Assembly: GCA_023436425.1 (NCBI GenBank) | Contig: JAEZJD010000250.1 | Coordinates: 1 to 11,453, forward strand | DNA length: 11,453 bases | Reading direction: 5' to 3' | DNA from: Bacteroidota bacterium | GTDB lineage: Bacteria; Bacteroidota; Bacteroidia; Chitinophagales; Chitinophagaceae | Part shown: one piece after another, positions 7,188 to 11,453 of the stretch | How the letters are laid out: the number at the start of each line of letters is the position of its first letter | Numbering within the stretch: position 1 is the first letter of the stretch | Notes under the pieces: model-generated | Databases searched by the model: none | Seen by the model: the letters and a program-made list of their open reading frames with translations, nothing else | Told to the model about the DNA's origin: nothing | Program-made: the position numbers and the translations under genes

Positions 7188-8978
7188 TTAATCCTCCAAC
7201 TTCAAAACAGCTAAAAACGCTTCCTGCGGCACTTCCACATTACCAATTTGGCGCATGCGTTTTTTACCTTCTTTTTGTTTTTCAAGAAGCTTTCGTTTAC
7301 GACTAATGTCACCTCCGTAGCATTTAGCCGTAACGTCTTTCCGCATTGCAGAAATGTTTTCCCGTGCGATCACCTTTGCGCCGACCGCCGCCTGAATGGC
7401 TATTTGAAATTGTTGGCGAGGCAACAGCTCCTTTAGCTTTTCGCAAAGTCTTCGACCGAAATCCTGTGCACGGCTACGATGGATTAAGGCACTGAGTGCG
7501 TCCACCTTATCTCCATTCAATAAAATATCCATCTTCACAATATCTGCTTCGCGATATCCGATTGGATGATAGTCAAAGGATGCATAGCCGCGGGTTTGCG
7601 ATTTTAATTTATCGTAAAAATCAAACACGATTTCCGTTAAGGGCATTTCGAAAATCAGTTCAACACGTGTCTGCGTAAGATAACTTTGATTAATGAGGAT
7701 GCCTCGTTTACCTAAACAAAGCGTCATAATGTTGCCGATGTAATCGGGCTTTGTAATGATTTGCGCCTTAATAAAAGGTTCTTCTATTCGGTCTGTTTTT
7801 ACAGGATCGGGAAATTCGGTAGGATTGTTAACTGTGACCTTTTCACCTGCAGTTGTGTAGGCAATAAAACTTACGTTAGGAACAGTGGTAATTACAGTTT
7901 GATTGAATTCTCTTTCCAGCCGTTCCTGAATAATTTCCATGTGCAGCAATCCAAGAAAACCGCATCGGAATCCAAAGCCAAGCGCCTGCGATGTCTCCAG
8001 TTCAAAAGTGAGCGACGCATCGTTTAACTGAAGTTTATCCATGCAATCACGGAGCTCTTCAAATTCATCTGTATTCACGGGAAAAATCCCTGCAAATACC
8101 ATAGGCTTCACTTCCTGAAAACCCTTGATCATTTCCTGCGTGGGAGTTAATGCATGCGTAATCGTGTCGCCAACTTTTACCTCTTTCGCATTTTTTATTC
8201 CTGTAATGATGTAGCCGACGTCGCCTGTTTTTACTTCTGACCGAGGTTCCAAACCAAGTTTCAAAATGCCCACTTCGTCCGCTTCATACTCCTGGTCTGT
8301 CGATACGAATTTTACTTTATCCCCTTTGCGAATGACACCATTGAAAATCCGGTAGTAAACAATAATGCCGCGAAAGCTGTTGAATACACTGTCAAATATC
8401 AATGCCTGCAGCGGTGCGTCCACATTGCCTTTTGGAGCCGGAATTCGGTTAACTATAGCTTCGAGAATTCCTTCAACCCCAAGTCCTGTTCTTCCACTTG
8501 CCAGCAAAATATCCTCGGGCTTACAACCGATCAGTTCAATTATTTGATCTTTCACCTCTTCGATCATGGCGCCATCCATATCAATTTTATTGATCACGGG
8601 AATGATTTCAAGATCGTTATCAATTGCGAGATACAAATTGGAAATTGTTTGCGCCTGAATGCCTTGTGTGGCATCGACCAACAGCAAAGCACCTTCACAT
8701 GCTGCGAGTGCACGGCTCACTTCATAACTAAAATCCACGTGACCCGGTGTGTCAATAAGATTCAGAGTGTACGTTTCTCCCTGATGATTATAATTAATTT
8801 GAATCGCGTGGCTTTTAATTGTAATGCCCTTTTCTCTTTCAAGGTCCATGTCGTCCAGGACCTGATCCATCATATCGCGGTCGCTGATGGTGTGGGTTGT
8901 TTGCAGCAGGCGGTCAGCAAGTGTTGACTTACCATGATCAATGTGGGCGATGATGCAAAAATTTCGGATGTTCTTCAT
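7188..8978 (-). CDS. lepA: Elongation factor 4 (ribosomal back-translocase GTPase LepA)
   Basis: This 596-residue protein has the normal length and domain order of LepA/EF4. This ribosome-binding GTPase is related to EF-G and acts during initiation, elongation or ribosome assembly. The G domain shows G1 AHIDHGKS (11-18), G2 GITIK with Thr53, G3 DTPGH (76-80) with the catalytic His80, G4 NKID (130-133) and G5 SGRTG (161-165). EF-G-like domains II, III and V follow, then the LepA-specific C-terminal domain with YGGDISRKRKLLEKQKEGKK (about 557-576) and RMRQIGNVEVPQEAF just after it. Domain IV of EF-G is absent, as expected for LepA, which separates it from FusA, TypA and PrfC. The ATG at 8978 gives MKNIRNFCIIAHIDHGKS, the standard start. 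It lies in the minus-strand direction after the propeller lipoprotein but behind a strong terminator and its own -7 element, so it is probably monocistronic. Confidence 0.98.
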   Translation of the reverse strand: MKNIRNFCIIAHIDHGKSTLADRLLQTTHTISDRDMMDQVLDDMDLEREKGITIKSHAIQINYNHQGETYTLNLIDTPGHVDFSYEVSRALAACEGALLLVDATQGIQAQTISNLYLAIDNDLEIIPVINKIDMDGAMIEEVKDQIIELIGCKPEDILLASGRTGLGVEGILEAIVNRIPAPKGNVDAPLQALIFDSVFNSFRGIIVYYRIFNGVIRKGDKVKFVSTDQEYEADEVGILKLGLEPRSEVKTGDVGYIITGIKNAKEVKVGDTITHALTPTQEMIKGFQEVKPMVFAGIFPVNTDEFEELRDCMDKLQLNDASLTFELETSQALGFGFRCGFLGLLHMEIIQERLEREFNQTVITTVPNVSFIAYTTAGEKVTVNNPTEFPDPVKTDRIEEPFIKAQIITKPDYIGNIMTLCLGKRGILINQSYLTQTRVELIFEMPLTEIVFDFYDKLKSQTRGYASFDYHPIGYREADIVKMDILLNGDKVDALSALIHRSRAQDFGRRLCEKLKELLPRQQFQIAIQAAVGAKVIARENISAMRKDVTAKCYGGDISRKRKLLEKQKEGKKRMRQIGNVEVPQEAFLAVLKLED

Positions 8979-9000
8979 ACTGTAAACCGTCGGCGGCGGG

Positions 9001-9008
9001 CAAAGGTA
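9001..9008 (-). promoter_or_regulatory. Probable -7 promoter element of lepA
   Basis: On the minus strand 9008-9001 reads TACCTTTG, an exact match to TAnnTTTG and identical to the element upstream of acn. It is 22 nt from the lepA ATG, with a G/C-rich segment (CGCCGCCGACGG) in between that becomes the 5' leader. Upstream TTTG copies exist, but none at the canonical -33 spacing (gaps of 13 and 28 nt). Confidence 0.5.
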
Positions 9009-9072
9009 AACATTTGAACGGCAAATATTTGAGCTGCAAACGGCTATAACGAATTATAAACTATTGTGAGCA

Positions 9073-9103
9073 TCAAAAAAAGCAGCCTCTAACCAGGCTG
9101 CTT
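9073..9103 (-). terminator. Intrinsic terminator of the propeller lipoprotein gene
   Basis: On the minus strand, AAGCAGCCT (9103-9095) pairs perfectly over 9 bp with AGGCTGCTT (9088-9080) around a 6-nt loop, and a run of further Ts follows. This is a textbook rho-independent terminator: a G/C-rich stem followed by a U-tract. It starts 30 bp after the stop of the propeller gene at 9134 and lies between that gene and the lepA promoter, so it should stop read-through into lepA. Confidence 0.88.
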
Positions 9104-9133
9104 CAAAAGGAGACATGCGAGAAATCAGTTGGG

Positions 9134-10213
9134 CTAATTATGCTTTGCTCTTCTTACATAGTAAGTGATTCCTTGAGGATTGGTTCCAACATTAATTGTT
9201 GCTCCTTGTGTAAGAAAGCCATCCGAAATGGAATATGACGATACCGCCGTAGAAGATGCACCGCTATGAGTGCCGAGCAGCAGATCATTAGTTTGGTTGA
9301 CTGCTATATTGTGAATGTTTGGAGAAACCGTAGATGTGGTTTGGCTAACGATGGTGTTGCTAGTGTTGTCATAAACATACACTTTGTTTGAACCCACCGC
9401 TGCGACATAAGAATACCTTTCGTCTGCAGACAACGTCAAGCCGTGAGCACCGGGCATGTCCACTGAAGTTGCTGAAGCCATAAGGTTGTTCGGATTTAGT
9501 GCCCAGAATTTGCCAAGTCCCTGATCTGCCGCATATAGTTTATCATTTACTGCAGAATAAAACAAGTGCAGGAAGTTGCTCCCGAAAGCTCTTGAATCAA
9601 TAAGCTTATAATTGCCTGTCGCTTCCAAATCTGTGGAGTATGTGTCAATGTTCCAGATTCCACCCTTGTTGAGGGAAACATACAGCTTAGTACCATTTGC
9701 ATTCACAGCCACATCATGAGGGACATACGGTAACTGCAACGTGTAAACTATTTTCTCATTATTTGCATTTATCTCTGTCACTGTTTTTTCCGTGTTATTA
9801 ACCACCCAAAGCCTGCTTTTCCGCTCATTACCTGTAATATGCATAATTGTTCCATTTTGCATGGGAATAGAACCCGTAACCGTTTGCGTTCCGGCATCTA
9901 TCACCTGCACCGCGTGATTCCCTGCATCGGTGACATATAAATTGTCTTTCAATGGCAGATAAACACTATAATACGGTTGCGAATTCGCAATGGTTATTGT
10001 AGTGGTGACAGTTCTCGTGCCATCATCAATAAAGCTCAGCGAACCAGAAGTCAGGTTGGACACAATAAACCGGCCTTCAGAGTTTTTCATTTTACCCAAT
10101 CCTTGTGCATTCAAGACCACAGGGTCATTCGAACCTGTGGATTGAAACTTTTTACATTGAGATACGCCAATTAGAATGATTAAGGCACAAGCAGCCTTTA
10201 ACGTTGTTAGCAT
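9134..10213 (-). CDS. YVTN-type seven-bladed beta-propeller lipoprotein
   Basis: The 359-residue protein starts with a lipoprotein-like signal peptide (MLTTLKAACALIILIGVSQC), placing the probable lipidated Cys at residue 20. Its -1 residue is Gln, which is unusual for a lipobox. About seven repeats then follow, each a strand like NLYVTDAGNHAVQVID ending in a Val/Thr-rich strand. They lie near residues 48-75, 90-117, 133-161, 175-202, 224-252, 267-294 and 309-340. This matches a closed seven-bladed YVTN/YncE-type beta-propeller. Such proteins are exported and usually bind other proteins or ligands; no catalytic motif is visible, so no function is assigned. The last residues (QGITYYVRRAKHN) complete the final blade. 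Transcription ends at the terminator at 9073-9103. It is divergent from the regulator-propeller gene, 220 bp apart, and both encode exported propellers, but a functional link is speculation. Confidence 0.85.
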   Translation of the reverse strand: MLTTLKAACALIILIGVSQCKKFQSTGSNDPVVLNAQGLGKMKNSEGRFIVSNLTSGSLSFIDDGTRTVTTTITIANSQPYYSVYLPLKDNLYVTDAGNHAVQVIDAGTQTVTGSIPMQNGTIMHITGNERKSRLWVVNNTEKTVTEINANNEKIVYTLQLPYVPHDVAVNANGTKLYVSLNKGGIWNIDTYSTDLEATGNYKLIDSRAFGSNFLHLFYSAVNDKLYAADQGLGKFWALNPNNLMASATSVDMPGAHGLTLSADERYSYVAAVGSNKVYVYDNTSNTIVSQTTSTVSPNIHNIAVNQTNDLLLGTHSGASSTAVSSYSISDGFLTQGATINVGTNPQGITYYVRRAKHN

Positions 10214-10387
10214 AAAAGCGTTTTTTAGATGATTACAAATTATTTACGGTTAGTCATTGGAGATCTCAGATGTTCCGTAGGGCACAAGAAGTAAATCGAT
10301 TTGGAAGATTAAAGAAAGAAATATGTTGTTTCTCCGACAATAGAATAAACGTATGACGAATTGTAGAAATCGTGTATGCGTCTCTCC

Positions 10388-10401
10388 ATTGTTTAAACAA
10401 T
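10388..10401. promoter_or_regulatory. 14-bp perfect palindrome, possible operator
   Basis: ATTGTTTAAACAAT is a perfect inverted repeat with no central spacer. It sits 33 nt upstream of the ATG of the right-edge sensor gene and includes an ATTG that could serve as the -33 region of the candidate promoter just downstream. A dimeric repressor or activator could bind such a site. There is no second copy in the window that I noticed, and A/T-rich palindromes arise by chance, so the role is inferred. Confidence 0.35.
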
Positions 10402-10407
10402 TAAGAC

Positions 10408-10415
10408 TATTTTTA
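10408..10415 (+). promoter_or_regulatory. Possible -7 element of the right-edge sensor gene
   Basis: TATTTTTA matches TAnnTTTG at all but the final base. A TTG at 10389-10391, inside the 14-bp palindrome, lies 16 bp upstream, slightly closer than the typical -33 spacing. The element is 18 nt before the ATG at 10434. A weak but well-positioned candidate. Confidence 0.3.
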
Positions 10416-10433
10416 AAGTGACCTGTCCCGCTC

Positions 10434-11453
10434 ATGAAATGTTTCTTCTGTAGTGTTCTTCTTTGCATCGCCGTCAGCAGTTTTGGACAGGTAGTGCCAC
10501 ATATAAAATACACATCGAAGGAAGGTCTTATTGCAGATAGAATCACGGCTATTACGCAGGACGCAAAAGGCATGATGTGGTTTGGAAGTTACTACGGCAT
10601 TTGCAAGTACGACGGCCAAACGTTTGAGAAGATTGCTTTAAACGAGCAACAGCAACAGAAGTTCGTTTCCTCAATCGTCCCCTTGCGAAACTCTGTTGTT
10701 GCGGGTTTCTATTTTGCCGGAGGTATTGTTGAACATCAGAAAGGAAGAACTGATGCCTATCTAATCAAATCGGCACACGGAATAGTGGATATCTCATCTA
10801 TTGTCCGTGCAAAAAACTCAGTGTTGGTTGTTGCTTATCAATCGGTTTACAGGTATAGTAACGGCAAACATCAACTATTATTTGATTGCTCCCAACTTGT
10901 AAACTCGCCAATAATCAACGATGTTGTTGAAGTTGACGATGAGAACATTTGGGTAGGCACAAATTCAGGCTTATTCATTTACAAGAAAAAAAATGGCAAA
11001 TATGTAGCCGCGGAGAGAGCATTTGAAAATGAAACAATCCACAACTTATATCAAGACCCAAAAAATAGAATTTGGGTAATGGCAGGCACCACCCACGGAA
11101 AAATATTTATTGGTAGTGCGCAAAATGGTGTTTCGGGATTAAAGCTGCTTTTCAAAAATCATCTTGAACCGGTAAATTTTGAAAGCAACACTGCGACGTG
11201 TTTTTGGGGCATAACACCGGAAAAAGGTTTGTTCAGTCTGACTGACAAGGGAGATGTTCAGTATTACTCGATGACTAACGACAACAGTAGTTTTACTTCG
11301 GCTATTTTTTGCGACAGAGAAAACAACATTTCGATTGCCAATGATCCCGGCGTAACAAAAGGTACTCTGCACAATACACAAAACTATTTTTTCAAAGAAT
11401 TTGCTGCGGCAGGTGGATTCATTAGAACGTTGAAAAAGGGAGGAGTTGGCGCT
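10434..11453 (+). CDS. Two-component-regulator propeller sensor protein, N-terminal part (cut by right edge)
   Basis: The frame from the ATG at 10434 stays open for 340 codons to the window end with no stop, so the 3' end is missing. It begins with a signal peptide, MKCFFCSVLLCIAVSSFGQ, with probable cleavage near residue 18 or 19. Repeats typical of the two-component-regulator propeller (Reg_prop) follow: ITAITQDAKGMMWFGSYYGI (37-56), INDVVEVDDENIWVGTNSGL (161-180) and IHNLYQDPKNRIWVMAGT (202-219). The D-x-x-G/N-x-(I/M)-W-(V/F)-G core is clear in the first two and degenerate in the third. In Bacteroidota such periplasmic propellers usually precede a Y_Y_Y domain, a membrane segment and then a histidine kinase, hybrid kinase, LytTR or SpoIIE-type output. 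The output here cannot be known. The ATG is chosen over one five bases downstream, which is out of frame. Confidence 0.85.
   Translation, partial: MKCFFCSVLLCIAVSSFGQVVPHIKYTSKEGLIADRITAITQDAKGMMWFGSYYGICKYDGQTFEKIALNEQQQQKFVSSIVPLRNSVVAGFYFAGGIVEHQKGRTDAYLIKSAHGIVDISSIVRAKNSVLVVAYQSVYRYSNGKHQLLFDCSQLVNSPIINDVVEVDDENIWVGTNSGLFIYKKKNGKYVAAERAFENETIHNLYQDPKNRIWVMAGTTHGKIFIGSAQNGVSGLKLLFKNHLEPVNFESNTATCFWGITPEKGLFSLTDKGDVQYYSMTNDNSSFTSAIFCDRENNISIANDPGVTKGTLHNTQNYFFKEFAAAGGFIRTLKKGGVGA

Noticed and set aside
9022..9031. 10-bp palindrome CAAATATTTG upstream of lepA
   Set aside because: It is short and A/T-rich, has no second copy, and is expected by chance in DNA of this composition.
10250..10619. 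Minus-strand open frames of 68-107 codons over the start of the sensor gene
   Set aside because: They overlap antisense to a frame with a signal peptide and propeller repeats, and their translations have no recognisable domain features.

Overview
The window looks like chromosomal DNA of a Bacteroidota bacterium, probably near the Chitinophagaceae. The evidence is Bacteroidota-type -7 promoter elements (TAnnTTTG) in several gaps, weak or absent Shine-Dalgarno sequences, secreted and lipoprotein families typical of the phylum, and a two-component-regulator propeller protein at the right edge. The taxonomic placement is an inference from these traits. I saw no tRNA or rRNA genes, no CRISPR array, and no insertion sequence or phage gene.

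Layout from left to right: the N-terminus of methionyl-tRNA synthetase (metG, minus, cut by the left edge); an LD-carboxypeptidase of family S66 (ldcA, plus); a TPR-like lipoprotein of unknown function (minus), whose stop codon overlaps that of ldcA; flavin prenyltransferase (ubiX, plus); a bidirectional terminator; mitochondrial-type aconitase (acn, minus); a 73-residue PspC-domain membrane protein (plus); a four-pass membrane protein (minus); a secreted protein with a GTG start (plus); elongation factor 4 (lepA, minus); a strong terminator; a seven-bladed YVTN-type beta-propeller lipoprotein (minus); and the first 340 residues of a two-component-regulator propeller protein (plus), running off the right edge.

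Strands alternate almost perfectly: among 11 genes only lepA and the propeller lipoprotein are same-strand neighbours, and a clear intrinsic terminator separates them. Almost every gene therefore seems to be its own transcription unit, and genomic context says little about partners. Translation (metG, lepA), the TCA cycle (acn), cofactor supply (ubiX) and peptidoglycan recycling (ldcA) are housekeeping functions. The uncharacterised genes are the lipoprotein at 1097-2248, the four-pass protein at 5610-5993 and the secreted protein at 6148-7131.

I found no convincing new multi-gene system. The items most worth a second look are the 14-bp perfect palindrome overlapping the probable promoter of the right-edge sensor gene, the overlapping convergent stop codons, the Asp in place of an expected Glu in UbiX, and the three uncharacterised proteins.
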